Source of the DNA: CBDCVO01 sp965223085
Lineage (GTDB): Bacteria > Pseudomonadota > Gammaproteobacteria > Ga0077536
NCBI GenBank assembly: GCA_965223085.1
Contig: OZ244981.1
Location: 744,001 to 808,000 of the forward strand
Length of the DNA: 64,000 bases
Direction of reading: 5' to 3'
The notes under the pieces are model-generated. The model was not told where the DNA came from, searched no databases, and saw only the letters and a list, made by a program, of their open reading frames with translations. Of this stretch, positions 16,782 through 26,183 are shown in pieces. Within the stretch, counting starts at the first letter, position 1. Each line of letters begins with the position of its first letter. The position numbers were made by a program, and so were the translations under genes.

Positions 16782-18266
16782 TCAATTCCTCCACTGTCCG
16801 ATTGCGGTCAACACCGACGGTGTTTTCTCCAAAGTCCGCAAGCGGGGATCAAGCGCCAGCGCTATGGCGCACAATGTGCGACGTTCTGCGGCACCTAGTG
16901 CACACGACCGCAGCGTTTCTGCATGACGTTCTAAGAACCTGGTGTCTAGGTTTCCACGTTTGAAGCTCGGGTGTTGAAGCACGCGCTGCAAGTAATCGAT
17001 ATTATGCCGGGCACCTAGAATGACGTAATTTCTAAGTGCTTCCTGAAGTTTAGCGATGGCGGCGTCGCGATCCGATCCGTGGGCGATCAGCTTTGCCAAC
17101 ATGGGATCGAACGCAGCAGTGATCGACTGCCCCGAGTAAATACCGCTATCACAGCGAACCCCCTCACCCGTCGGCTCTTCTAGTAACAGCACGCGACCCG
17201 TTGCGGGGACAAAACCCGCATCCGTGTCTTCCGCGCAAACTCGGCATTCGATTGCGTGACCTTCAAAGGTCACGTGATCTTGCGATATCTGCAACGGCGC
17301 CCCGGCCGCGATATCGAGCTGTGCCGCGACCAAATCGATACCGGTAATCGCTTCGGTAACGGGGTGCTCAACTTGGATTCGCGTATTCATCTCCAAAAAA
17401 AAGAACTCACCGGGGCCCACATAGAGAAATTCGACCGTGCCGGCGTTGCAGTATTTTGCGCTGCGTGCAATTCCAATGGCAGTCTCACACAGTTGCCGTC
17501 GATCAGCATCGTCTAAGGCTGGCGCGGGTGCTTCCTCGACGATTTTTTGAAACCGACGTTGCAAAGAACATTCACGCTCACCCAGGTGCAGGTAGGTGCC
17601 GTGGCGATCGGCGAGAACCTGCACTTCGATATGGCGCGCCGATTCTAGGTAGCGTTCTATATAGATCCGACCGTCGCCGAAATATTGTTGTGCTTCTTTA
17701 GCAGCACGCTCCATCGTCGCCGGTAACTCCTCGGGATCACGCACTATGTTCATGCCCTTGCCACCACCGCCGGCGCTAGCTTTGACGACGACAGGAAAGC
17801 CAAGCGCGGTGACCTGCCGAACAAAATCTTGATCATGCGGATCGGCATCGAGGGCCGGGAGAGTGGGATAGCCGTGTTGCGCAACAAAATTACGTGCGCG
17901 CGCTTTTTCACCCATCAATTCGATAACGGCAGCGGGCGGACCAACGAAAATCAATCCCGCGGCCTCGATCGCGCGCGCGAATGCGGCATTCTCGGCTAGG
18001 TAGCCGTAGCCTGGATGTACCGCCTCGCAGTCGTTACGCTCGGCGACAGCGACCAGCTGATCGACATCGAGATAAGCGGTACCCGGCGTTTCTCCTTCAA
18101 TTTCGACCGCTTGTGCTGCATCGCTGAACCATGGAGTCCGTCCTTCGGCGGCATGATAGACCAACACGGGCTCGATGCCGGCCGCGATAGCGGTGCCCAT
18201 AATGCGCCGTGCGATTTCACCGCGATTCGCGATTAGCAGACGTCTAATTGGGGGGGTACGGCTCAT
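16782..18266 (-). CDS. Biotin carboxylase subunit of an acyl-CoA carboxylase (MCC/GCC-like)
   Basis: 494 residues with the full biotin carboxylase fold. It begins RRLLIANRGEIARRI and has AVHPGYGYLAENAAFA, the ATP-grasp glycine loop KASAGGGGKGMNIV, ERYLESARHIEVQVLAD, and the catalytic segment FLEMNTRIQVEHPVTEAITG. It uses ATP and bicarbonate to carboxylate biotin on the carrier encoded next. The context (separate carrier, carboxyltransferase, enoyl-CoA hydratases, ScoAB, SDR) suggests methylcrotonyl- or geranyl-CoA carboxylation in leucine or acyclic terpene breakdown; sequence alone does not decide. ATG 18266 matches the family N-terminus. It is divergent from the SDR gene. Confidence 0.93.
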   Translation of the reverse strand: MSRTPPIRRLLIANRGEIARRIMGTAIAAGIEPVLVYHAAEGRTPWFSDAAQAVEIEGETPGTAYLDVDQLVAVAERNDCEAVHPGYGYLAENAAFARAIEAAGLIFVGPPAAVIELMGEKARARNFVAQHGYPTLPALDADPHDQDFVRQVTALGFPVVVKASAGGGGKGMNIVRDPEELPATMERAAKEAQQYFGDGRIYIERYLESARHIEVQVLADRHGTYLHLGERECSLQRRFQKIVEEAPAPALDDADRRQLCETAIGIARSAKYCNAGTVEFLYVGPGEFFFLEMNTRIQVEHPVTEAITGIDLVAAQLDIAAGAPLQISQDHVTFEGHAIECRVCAEDTDAGFVPATGRVLLLEEPTGEGVRCDSGIYSGQSITAAFDPMLAKLIAHGSDRDAAIAKLQEALRNYVILGARHNIDYLQRVLQHPSFKRGNLDTRFLERHAETLRSCALGAAERRTLCAIALALDPRLRTLEKTPSVLTAIGQWRN

Positions 18267-18499
18267 ACAATCGCACAAAGCCAAACTACTCTGCAGATCG
18301 GAGTTCAAACTCGCGTGAGTATAACGCAAACTACACACGGCATGCCGTAGCCGGCAATGTCTACCGAACCCATCACTTCGTGAATAAGCACTTCATTGTT
18401 GGCCCTTCGTCGTTGCATAATGTTGTCTTTCGCTTCGCACGACTTCAATGCATGAATCAATACCGTGGCGAGGCACTCACACTACGCGGAGGTAGATCG

Positions 18500-19273
18500 A
18501 TGGAACTCGAAGGCAAAGTGGCACTCATCACCGGCGGCGCGTCTGGACTCGGCGAAAGTACGGTACGACGTTTCGTTGAACATGGCGCGAACGCTGCAAT
18601 TTTTGATGTCAATGAAAAGCGCGGAGAGTCTCTCGTCAATGAGCTCGGTAACAGCAATGTTCGATTCTTCAACGTAGATGTTACCGATGAGCGATCGGTG
18701 CAACAAGCCGTCGACGGTACCGTTGCTGCATTCGGTACGATTCATATCTGTTGCAATTTTGCCGGCATCGGTAAGGCCGCCAAAACACTGGGGAAAGACG
18801 GACCGCATTCCTTAGATCTATTCAAAGAAGTAATCGACGTCAACTTGATCGGTACTTTTAACGTGTTGAGACTCGCCGCCGCTGTAATGGCAAAAAATGA
18901 GCCTGTCGGTGACAGCGGCCAACGCGGCGTGATTATCAATACGGCTTCGGTCGCAGCTTATGAGGGGCAAATGGGACAAGCCGCCTACAGTGCCTCGAAA
19001 GGCGGCATCGTTGGCATGACCTTGCCGATCGCGCGTGATTTGGCCAGCTCGGGTATTCGATGCAATACCATAGTCCCAGGATTAATCCATACTCCGATGT
19101 TTGACTCGGCACCAGATAATGTCGTTGAAGCTTTGAAAAAAATGGTGTTATTCCCGCAGCGTTTAGGTAAAGCCGACGAAATAGCACACCTGGCGCAGTA
19201 CTTAGTGGAAAATGATTACACTAATGGCGAATGTATCCGCATGGATGGCGGCATTCGCATGCAACCACGATGA
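18500..19273 (+). CDS. Short-chain dehydrogenase, 3-hydroxyacyl-CoA dehydrogenase type 2-like
   Basis: 257 residues of the classical SDR family. TGGASGLG is the NAD(P)-binding loop, FNVDVTDE with Asp after strand 3 suggests NAD+, NFAG follows, and the catalytic Ser/Tyr/Lys are in NTASVAAYEGQMGQAAYSASKGG. The GKDGPHSLDLFKEVIDVNLIGTFNVLRLAA and AMFDSAP-like region resemble HSD17B10/2-methyl-3-hydroxybutyryl-CoA dehydrogenases. That role would suit the acyl-CoA module here. ATG 18500 follows GGAGGTAGATCG, an ideal ribosome binding site, so the longer open frame upstream is not used. It is divergent from the biotin carboxylase gene. Confidence 0.92.
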   Translation: MELEGKVALITGGASGLGESTVRRFVEHGANAAIFDVNEKRGESLVNELGNSNVRFFNVDVTDERSVQQAVDGTVAAFGTIHICCNFAGIGKAAKTLGKDGPHSLDLFKEVIDVNLIGTFNVLRLAAAVMAKNEPVGDSGQRGVIINTASVAAYEGQMGQAAYSASKGGIVGMTLPIARDLASSGIRCNTIVPGLIHTPMFDSAPDNVVEALKKMVLFPQRLGKADEIAHLAQYLVENDYTNGECIRMDGGIRMQPR

Positions 19274-19457
19274 AGCACAATCCAAGGAAAGAGAATTTGC
19301 CCGCTAGATTGCGAGAACTAGCGTGAAACTCTACGGCTGCCGAATGGCACGAGCACGTTGGGAGCGCACCCAAGTACCGCGGCGTGACCAGCTGCGCGGG
19401 ATCTCGGGTCATGCCGCTAAGCGCAAAATCGACAGCGAGTCGAGCAATGCTGGTAAA

Positions 19458-20369
19458 TCACACGTGCCGGAGACGAAAATAGAGATTGTTGGATATCAGC
19501 GCGGTCACGACCAAGACGACCCCTAAGAGCTCCACGGGTACGAACGACGCGCCTTGAAAGGTGCGATACGCAAATGTTACGACCGGCATGAAATTAATGA
19601 GCAAGGTGGCGTTGACCGCGCCAACCCGTGCATTGCCAAAATTCCACGCGAGGAGCGCGAACAACACGCCAATTATCGTGAGATAAAATAACTCGCCGCG
19701 CACCGTCCACAACGTTGCCGGCGTCGGTATTGTCACATATCCGATCCCGACCATAAAACACGTCGTCAGCGCGGTTGCGATAACGCCCGGGATCATTGTC
19801 AAAACCGTGATACGCCAAGTACTCCAACGACTAAGACCCGGCGTTCCTAACGAATAGACGACCCAGCATGCGGCGCCAAGCAATGCTAACAGATCCCCGG
19901 CAAGTTGCTGCGAGGATTGAAAAGCCGTTAACTGACCCTTGGTTACTACCAGCACCACACCAACGAATGCGAGAATGATGAACAATAGTGTGAAACCTTG
20001 CGGCCGATGGCCCCGCAATAGCCATAATGCCAGCACCGCAATGGCGGGTTGCAGCGCAACGATTACCGCGGCGTGCTCGGCACGCGACCAAGACATGCCC
20101 ACAAACACTAAAGTGGGTGAGGCGAACATACCCACGAGTCCGAGAACGCTAGCCTTAGCTGCAAGATGTTCATAACGAAACGCGCGGCGACCTTCGCGCA
20201 AGTATAAGACGAGCGCCAAGCAGCCGGCAGATACCCCGTAGCGAAACGTCGTCATATGAAAAGGGTCAAGCACCGCGAACGCATCTTTTGCGATCGGCAA
20301 CTGCAGACCCCATGCTGTTACAGCAAAAAAGACCGCGCCTAACCCAGCAGCGAAAGACGTGTTCGCCAC
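19458..20369 (-). CDS. EamA/DMT-family membrane transporter
   Basis: 303 residues, about ten hydrophobic helices in two EamA repeats (for example LGAVFFAVTAWGLQLP at the N-terminus and the second repeat from LLALLGAACWVVYSLG). The charge pattern fits an inner-membrane drug/metabolite exporter. The C-terminus ends NNLYFRLRHV. The substrate cannot be assigned. It stands 58 bp from the lipase-like gene upstream on the same strand. The frame is intact, unlike the EamA relative at 38553-39143. Confidence 0.88.
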   Translation of the reverse strand: MANTSFAAGLGAVFFAVTAWGLQLPIAKDAFAVLDPFHMTTFRYGVSAGCLALVLYLREGRRAFRYEHLAAKASVLGLVGMFASPTLVFVGMSWSRAEHAAVIVALQPAIAVLALWLLRGHRPQGFTLLFIILAFVGVVLVVTKGQLTAFQSSQQLAGDLLALLGAACWVVYSLGTPGLSRWSTWRITVLTMIPGVIATALTTCFMVGIGYVTIPTPATLWTVRGELFYLTIIGVLFALLAWNFGNARVGAVNATLLINFMPVVTFAYRTFQGASFVPVELLGVVLVVTALISNNLYFRLRHV

Positions 20370-20427
20370 CTACGCGTAAGCCGCATCAGAGCGGCTAATA
20401 CCCGCTAGAACTGGATGGTTTGACGCG

Positions 20428-21336
20428 CTATCCGAGCCCGAGCTTGGGACGCACCCACTGCGCCAGGCGCCGCACGGCCTCGTCAGCTTCGGGAGCCACG
20501 CCTGCCATAAATTGAAACACGTGTTGCATATCGGGAAACACGTCGACTTTGACTTCAACACCTGCATCTTTCGCGAGTTTTTCGAAGCGCAACGTGTCAT
20601 CGAGCAGCGTTTCAGCCCCGCCGACTTGAAGGTACATCGGCGGCAAACCTCTAAGATCCGCGTACAACGGATTGGCAAGCGGATCTGTTTTCGAAGCACC
20701 ACCCAGAAAAGTCTCCGACATGTTGGTAATAATTTCCTCTTTCACCAAGCAATCCGACGCCGCGTTCGTCTTAATGCTATCGCCTTTGATCTCCTGATCG
20801 TACCACGGAGACATCGGCATCGCCGCAGCTGGCAGCGGCAGATCTTTTTCGCGCGCTCCGAGAATGACGGTAGTGCTCAACGCACCGCCGGCCGAATCAC
20901 CGACTGTAGCGATATGTTCTGTTTCGACGCCCTGTTCAAGCAGCGACTCGTATACTGCGACGCAATCGTTTACCGGGACAGGATGAGGATGCTCCGGAGC
21001 ACGTCGATAGTGCACGATGAGCGCGCGGCAACCTACTGCCTTGGCGATATGGCCGAAGACTTTACGGTGCGTATACATCGATCCGCACACATAACCGCCA
21101 CCATGAGTACACAATAAAACCCGCGATTGTTCGCAAGCTTTCGGGATCGCCCACATGCAAGGCACACCACCACACTCATCTTCCAGGTAATCTATTCCGG
21201 TTGGTTCGGCAGTAATATCACCCCAATGCTCGAACATCCCGCGCAGTTCGTCCAGCGACATATCGGGATTGGCGCCCAATTCTTCCAGCCAATAACCATA
21301 GAGCTTTTTGATCGAATCGGATTGCTTGCTAGCCAT
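20428..21336 (-). CDS. Alpha/beta hydrolase of the hormone-sensitive lipase family
   Basis: 302 residues with the HSL-family signature HGGGYVCGSM (oxyanion hole), the nucleophile elbow GDSAGGAL, an acid in the VGGAETLLDDT region and the catalytic His in DMQHVFQF. It should hydrolyse short or medium acyl esters in the cytoplasm. DEC-GVPCMWAIPKACEQSRVLLCTHGGGY is the usual lead-in. ATG 21336 is favoured by the family N-terminus (SIKKLYGYW). A GTG fourteen codons earlier is possible; neither has a strong ribosome binding site. It is probably co-transcribed with the EamA gene. Confidence 0.88.
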   Translation of the reverse strand: MASKQSDSIKKLYGYWLEELGANPDMSLDELRGMFEHWGDITAEPTGIDYLEDECGGVPCMWAIPKACEQSRVLLCTHGGGYVCGSMYTHRKVFGHIAKAVGCRALIVHYRRAPEHPHPVPVNDCVAVYESLLEQGVETEHIATVGDSAGGALSTTVILGAREKDLPLPAAAMPMSPWYDQEIKGDSIKTNAASDCLVKEEIITNMSETFLGGASKTDPLANPLYADLRGLPPMYLQVGGAETLLDDTLRFEKLAKDAGVEVKVDVFPDMQHVFQFMAGVAPEADEAVRRLAQWVRPKLGLG

Positions 21337-21551
21337 ATTGTGCGAGACCCCACTCTGTGTTGCATGGCTCTCACGCACCCCATGGGTACGAGACGACGAC
21401 CTTAGCGACCGGGTGCGCGCTACGTTCGCGACTTAGCGGCGCACTCAGATCTACAATGCCCTATAACGGTAACGGCGGCGGTTCGACTGCCCACCGCCCC
21501 GTGTCGTTTCAGGCGTGTCGCCCGGACATTGCACGAGGCGCTCGATCCGGG

Positions 21552-22484
21552 CTAGATCGAAATACCCAAGCTTTCCAAAGTCTCGGTCGTGAGCTGGCCT
21601 TTGGCCAGGCCTTTAGCTTCTTGGTAACGCGTTAATGCCGCACGGGTGCCAGCACCGATGACGCCGTCGATCGCACCGTTGTAGTGTCCTGCTGCGGTCA
21701 AAGCTTGCTGCAGCTTACGAATCACGCCGGGTGTGGTGTTTGTTTCACACAATACCGAGCGCCATTCCAGAAATGCATCTTTCGTCTTAGTAACTTCGGC
21801 AACGGTCACGTACTCCGGTGCAATGGTTGTACGGTTTTCTTTCGCATCTTCGACCAATTTGCGTACTTTAACAGTAGCGTATTCAGCCGGGACTTTGACT
21901 TTTTCAACCCGAGCAGGTTCAGCGATAACACGCTTTTTGACCGTTTTATACTCGGCGGGAACCTCGACAACTTCTGTTTTCGGAGGCTCCGCCAAGACTT
22001 CTTTCGTTACCGTTTTGTATTCCGGCGGCACCTCAACCAAACACATGATCTCACCGGTGGAATTATCTACCTTTTCGATCAAACCACGGCCTCGTTTCCA
22101 CGTTGTATAACCCGGTTTTACCAGGATCTTTTCTTTTTCCGTGCGATACTTGGCTGGAACCGTAACAATTTTCTTCGATGCCGGTTTAACCATGACGGTT
22201 TCTTCAACGGTTTTGTATTTCGCCGGGATAACCTTTAGTTTTTCTGATTCTTCTTTGATCAGAACCTGCTCCTCGGCCCATTCATACTTCGCCGGAACAA
22301 CCTCGATGATCTCCGTACCTTCCTTTTTGACGAGTTGTTTTTCCGACTTCTCGTAGGTCGGTGGAACCAACACACGTGCATAACACTCGCCGGGTTTCGC
22401 ATTGGGTGGAAGTAAATCGTCTGCAGCTTGGGCCATCGGCACAGCCGCCACGGCCGAAATCAAAAACAATCGATAAGCATTCAC
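21552..22484 (-). CDS. Exported repeat protein with peptidoglycan-binding domain
   Basis: 310 residues. A signal peptide (LFLISAVAAVPMAQA) is followed by eight or so degenerate 20-25-residue repeats built on VPAxYKTVxxxVxVxP (VIPAKYKTVEETVMVKP, VPAEYKTVKKRVIAEP and so on). The C-terminus is a PG_binding_1 domain (VIRKLQQALTAAGHYNGAIDGVIGAGTRAALTRYQEAKGL, ending TLESLGISI). The repeats resemble those in exported proteins tied to OmpA-like or TonB-box architectures, and probably form an elongated stalk that reaches peptidoglycan. It is periplasmic. It lies downstream of the coiled-coil cassette on the same strand, 123 bp away, which hints at a shared envelope role. Confidence 0.85.
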   Translation of the reverse strand: MNAYRLFLISAVAAVPMAQAADDLLPPNAKPGECYARVLVPPTYEKSEKQLVKKEGTEIIEVVPAKYEWAEEQVLIKEESEKLKVIPAKYKTVEETVMVKPASKKIVTVPAKYRTEKEKILVKPGYTTWKRGRGLIEKVDNSTGEIMCLVEVPPEYKTVTKEVLAEPPKTEVVEVPAEYKTVKKRVIAEPARVEKVKVPAEYATVKVRKLVEDAKENRTTIAPEYVTVAEVTKTKDAFLEWRSVLCETNTTPGVIRKLQQALTAAGHYNGAIDGVIGAGTRAALTRYQEAKGLAKGQLTTETLESLGISI

Positions 22485-22607
22485 AGGTGTCGCCCTCCGA
22501 TCTGGGTCTGTCTGTCGAATAATTTGTGGTTTGGGGTGCGTTATTGCGCCTGGTAGGCGTGTGCCAAGTTTAACCGATTTTTTCTTAATTTGCTGTGAAT
22601 TTTCGGG

Positions 22608-24062
22608 CTAAAAGCCACCGCCGGTACGAAATCCACCGCGTCCACCCCGCGACCGTGGCCCGCCCCCTCGCGGCAATCGAAAACCGCCGCCGCCGCCACC
22701 CGGCCAATGCCACGGCGCGCCGCGTCGATTACGTCCCAAGCCACCGCTACCGAAATCCGGCCAGGCATTGCCGAGATCGCGGTAGCGCTGGTGGCGCCGT
22801 AACATATCCCACAAAGCACCCCCCGCGCCACGCGAGCCGCCCCGCAGCAGGTCGTTGATCATTTGCACAATCAAATGTTCGTTAACAAAACCGGATCTAA
22901 GATCGTCGTAACGTGCGAGTTTGAATCGCCGGCGCACTCCCTCGAGTTCCTTGAGCCGATCGAAATGTGCGTTGCGCGAACGCTGTTGTTCTGCGATTTC
23001 GTGCTTGAGTTCTTCGTCGCGGTCTTGTAGGCGATCGAGTTCGCGTATCACCGCGTCGTCTTCCCGGCTAGACGTCGTTGCCGCCAAGCCTGCGAGTTCG
23101 ACCAACGAATGGTGCGACAGCGCGTTGGTTAGCAAGGACAAACTCTTTTGCATAAAAGGATCCTTGCCGCTGACGAAGGCCGCGTTGCGCTCCAACAACT
23201 CACGCAATTCGTTCTCCTTTTGCTCGATTTGCTGGTCGATTTCAGCTTGTCGCGCTTCGACGTGCTCTAGTTCGGTTTGCTTTTCTGGAACACCCGCGCG
23301 TTGCGCGGCTTCGCGTTCGTAGCTCCGCAAAACTTCGATGTGCGCGTCGGCATCTGCGCGCACGTTGGCAGCGTGCTCCGCCAAGCGCTTCGGTATTTCG
23401 TTGAGCGTCCAATAATTCACCCGCGCGGGTTCAAAATTGCAAACACGCGCCACCCATCCGTCGAGCGTTCGGATGAGCGGATTGGCGTGATACTCGCTCG
23501 TCCCATAGTGTCTTTTCCACAAATACATGAACAGCGGATCGGCGTTGAATGGCGCACCTTTTTCGTTTTTGTCCGCCTCGGCAAGGTGGGTTTTTTGATC
23601 AGCCGCCTCGGCGATGGCCTCCGCTGCGCGCGCGGCATTGAGCAGATCTTGATATTTCTCGTCTTCGTCAAGCATGCTCTGCACACTTGCTTCCAGCTGC
23701 GCCAGCGCTTCAGAAACTGCGTCGACTTCCGCGTGTGCCTCTTCTCGACGCTTTTCGAGGTTTTCTAATTCGTCCGTGGTGGCTGCAATCGAGCCTTGCA
23801 ATTCCGCATGGGCCTCGCGTCGCTGCGCAAGCAAATCGAGAACTTGGTGGTCGACGGCTTCTAAAGCTTGGCGCAGTTGCCCGTGACTCAAGGCATCGAG
23901 ACGCACTTCGGCAAGGCGGTTGATCGCGTTGGCTATCTCGCGTTGTATGCTCGCACGCTCTTCAGTGACCGACGCCAAGCTACCGTCGAGCTGCTCTAAT
24001 CCAGAACGTGCGCTCATCAGCGCCTGGTCAATATTCGCGAGAGCATTACGACCACTCAGCAT
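22608..24062 (-). CDS. Large coiled-coil protein with Gly/Arg-rich tail, function unknown
   Basis: 484 residues. Long coiled coils (about 10-150 and 240-400, rich in Glu/Ala/Leu/Arg heptads) flank a more globular segment near 170-225 (FMYLWKRHYGTSEYHANPLIRTLDGWVARV). The last 60 residues are glycine/arginine-rich (GGGGGGFRLPRGGGPRSRGGRGG), like RGG tails that bind nucleic acid or anionic polymer. No catalytic motif is seen. ATG 24062 follows the TAA of the upstream gene by two bases (TAAGCATG), so translation is probably coupled. It is the third gene of the cassette with 24065-24997 and 25011-26183. I recognise the trio as conserved but uncharacterised. Confidence 0.75.
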   Translation of the reverse strand: MLSGRNALANIDQALMSARSGLEQLDGSLASVTEERASIQREIANAINRLAEVRLDALSHGQLRQALEAVDHQVLDLLAQRREAHAELQGSIAATTDELENLEKRREEAHAEVDAVSEALAQLEASVQSMLDEDEKYQDLLNAARAAEAIAEAADQKTHLAEADKNEKGAPFNADPLFMYLWKRHYGTSEYHANPLIRTLDGWVARVCNFEPARVNYWTLNEIPKRLAEHAANVRADADAHIEVLRSYEREAAQRAGVPEKQTELEHVEARQAEIDQQIEQKENELRELLERNAAFVSGKDPFMQKSLSLLTNALSHHSLVELAGLAATTSSREDDAVIRELDRLQDRDEELKHEIAEQQRSRNAHFDRLKELEGVRRRFKLARYDDLRSGFVNEHLIVQMINDLLRGGSRGAGGALWDMLRRHQRYRDLGNAWPDFGSGGLGRNRRGAPWHWPGGGGGGFRLPRGGGPRSRGGRGGFRTGGGF

Positions 24063-24064
24063 GC

Positions 24065-24997
24065 TTACCAATCCGTGATCGTTGCGCCGGTGGTGGGGAT
24101 CGTGTAGTCGGGTAAGAGCTTGCCACGATCTTTATGCCCAATGATATCTCGTTGGATTATGCCATCATCACCCTTATCGGCGGCAACTGTTTCGAAGGTC
24201 GCCTGGTCGACTCGCACTCCCCACGTTAGGACTTGTTCGCGCTGCCCAGTCTCCTCGCTTTCGACCCAATACGGTAAGCGCTTGCCGCTCGCATCGATCG
24301 CCTCGACGATGAGATAGTAGTTGCGTGCATTTTCGTTCACCGCTGGTACACGCCACACCCCAGAAAGCTCGTTCGGCCGGGAGACGATACGCAAATCAAA
24401 AACCGATTCCAAAGTGGTGCGCAACGCTTTTAGCTCTTTTAGACGCTGCTTAGCGCGTGCATAGTCATTTTCTCGAATCGCAGCGCGGGCGTCGTCCATG
24501 AGCCCCTGTGCATGCTCGCTGGCCAGGGGTGTCTCGGCAACTTGCACGATCGCACCGAAATTATCGTCTAACGCTGGACCCAAGGCAGCGTGTTCACGCG
24601 CCCGGGGCAAATCGTAAATAAGATAACGGCCCAGAAAAAACGCCAATAACAACCCCAACACCAAGAGCAGTGGCGGCGCCCAGCGCGCGCGATTAACATA
24701 AAGGCGCGCTAGGCGTGTTTGCAAGGATGGCTCGGGGGGAGTGTAACCGAAGCGCTCCTCCTCCAACGCCCGCACACCTTCGGCTAGCACGGCATCTGAG
24801 ACCTCGATGCCTTGGGCCCGATAGATCTGACGCAGCTGATCGAGCATGCGCTCACGTCGCGCTTCGCTATCGAGCTCGCGATCGATAAGTTCACTGCGGT
24901 GGCGCAATGTGTCTACCACATCCATCGCCAGCATGAGATCTTCTAATGGAGCGGGTGCTCCCTTAGCGGTGGCCATCGTCGGCTGAGTTTCGTTCAC
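24065..24997 (-). CDS. Single-pass membrane protein of the coiled-coil cassette (DUF6384-like)
   Basis: 310 residues. The N-terminal 100 residues are cytoplasmic and charged (RHRSELIDRELDSEARRERM, EVSDAVLAEGVRALEEERFGY). One transmembrane helix follows (about 108-130, PPLLLVLGLLLAFFLGRYLI), and then an outer domain with a helical hairpin and a beta-rich end (VWRVPAVNENARNYYLIVEA, ... TLTDW-like terminus TTGATITDW). It resembles the family I know as DUF6384; no activity is known. GTG 24997 starts 13 bases after the first cassette gene, and the stop abuts the third gene's ATG, so the three are one operon. It could anchor the other two coiled-coil proteins to the membrane. Confidence 0.7.
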   Translation of the reverse strand: MNETQPTMATAKGAPAPLEDLMLAMDVVDTLRHRSELIDRELDSEARRERMLDQLRQIYRAQGIEVSDAVLAEGVRALEEERFGYTPPEPSLQTRLARLYVNRARWAPPLLLVLGLLLAFFLGRYLIYDLPRAREHAALGPALDDNFGAIVQVAETPLASEHAQGLMDDARAAIRENDYARAKQRLKELKALRTTLESVFDLRIVSRPNELSGVWRVPAVNENARNYYLIVEAIDASGKRLPYWVESEETGQREQVLTWGVRVDQATFETVAADKGDDGIIQRDIIGHKDRGKLLPDYTIPTTGATITDW

Positions 24998-25010
24998 ACG
25001 CGCGTATTAA

Positions 25011-26183
25011 TCATACGCCGGTCGGGGGCGGCAAAGTGTTCCCTTGTTGAATGAGACGCGCTAGTCGTTGCTTGCCTTGTTCAACTGCATCGCGGATATC
25101 TTCGGCATTTTTAGTCGATAAGGCACGCATTTCGGCGATGATCTCACGCGAACGTGCTTGGAAGTTGACCACCGAGTCGACGAGTTTTTTCACCGCTTCT
25201 GCGCGGATCGTGGGGCCGTATCCCGCACGCACTGCCGCTTCTTGTACTTTACCGCCGATCTCGGCGAGATCTTCGAGGCTTTTTGAGACCCCTTCTTTCA
25301 TTTCCTCTAAAGTGCGCGTACTTTCGTGCAAACCGAATAAGCCGGTAAACGAGGCGGACAGTGCTGTGAGAACCGTTTCGTTCGTGCCAAAGAACGCGAT
25401 TGCTTGTTTGTAGACGCGCTCTTTTGCGCTCGTCGTCTGCAGTAGCCGCGCCATGACCACTTCGGAAGTATTGTAGGAAACCGTCAAGTTATCAGAAATA
25501 TCCTTCGCGATCTGATACCGGTCTTCGTCCGATTGCAATACACGAACTTGCTCATCACGTGCGAGTTCGAGTTTCGCTCGCTCAGTCAAATCGTCGCCTT
25601 CAGCGGCAGCGACCGCGTCCATGGCTTGTTGCAAACGCCCTTTCGATTCGTTCCATTTCGCCTCAGCTGTTTTCAACACATCGAGTGCAAGAATTTCAGC
25701 TTGTTTGATGGCGCCACGAAAGTCTTGATACGCATTCAGAATGGTATGTTCGCGTTCGATTTGGTCTTTCGAATCCCGGGCGACATCCAAATAGATTTTC
25801 TTGATTTTATCGAACCGCGTAGCGATATCACCGCGGGTTACTTTCATCCAAACGTTGGAGATCCGTTCGAACGTATCTAACTTGCCGTCGTCGATTTGTT
25901 CGACCATGCGTTTGGCATCATCGCGAATGCTGTTGAATCCCTCGGTAATCTCTTCGTAGCGATCGCCGAGCTTCATGAGACTGACTTGTTCACGAACTAC
26001 TTCATTGAAAACCGACGCCTGGCTCAATGTGCGCGCAATCGCGGCGACTTTATCCTGATCCAGACTCGTCAAGCGGTTAAGGAGCGCTATGATGGGTGCT
26101 TCTTCGGTTTGTTCTGGGACTAAGCCTAAATCACGTAACTGGCTCAGCGCGCGATCGATATATTGCAGCGATGTCGATGACAT
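25011..26183 (-). CDS. First coiled-coil protein of the cassette, TelA-like helical protein
   Basis: 390 residues, almost entirely alpha-helical, cytoplasmic, no signal peptide. Notable blocks are IARTLSQASVFNEVVREQVS, RYEEITEGFNSIRDDAKRMV, and a conserved KERVYKQAIAFFGTNETVLTALSASFTGLFGLHESTRTLEEMKEG stretch. Its overall helical make-up recalls the TelA/toxic-anion-resistance family, but I cannot confirm membership. The ATG at 26183 has GAGAGGAGG about ten bases upstream, the strongest ribosome binding site of the cassette, marking it as the leading gene. Expression of all three should be driven from the region 26184-26356. Confidence 0.75.
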   Translation of the reverse strand: MSSTSLQYIDRALSQLRDLGLVPEQTEEAPIIALLNRLTSLDQDKVAAIARTLSQASVFNEVVREQVSLMKLGDRYEEITEGFNSIRDDAKRMVEQIDDGKLDTFERISNVWMKVTRGDIATRFDKIKKIYLDVARDSKDQIEREHTILNAYQDFRGAIKQAEILALDVLKTAEAKWNESKGRLQQAMDAVAAAEGDDLTERAKLELARDEQVRVLQSDEDRYQIAKDISDNLTVSYNTSEVVMARLLQTTSAKERVYKQAIAFFGTNETVLTALSASFTGLFGLHESTRTLEEMKEGVSKSLEDLAEIGGKVQEAAVRAGYGPTIRAEAVKKLVDSVVNFQARSREIIAEMRALSTKNAEDIRDAVEQGKQRLARLIQQGNTLPPPTGV

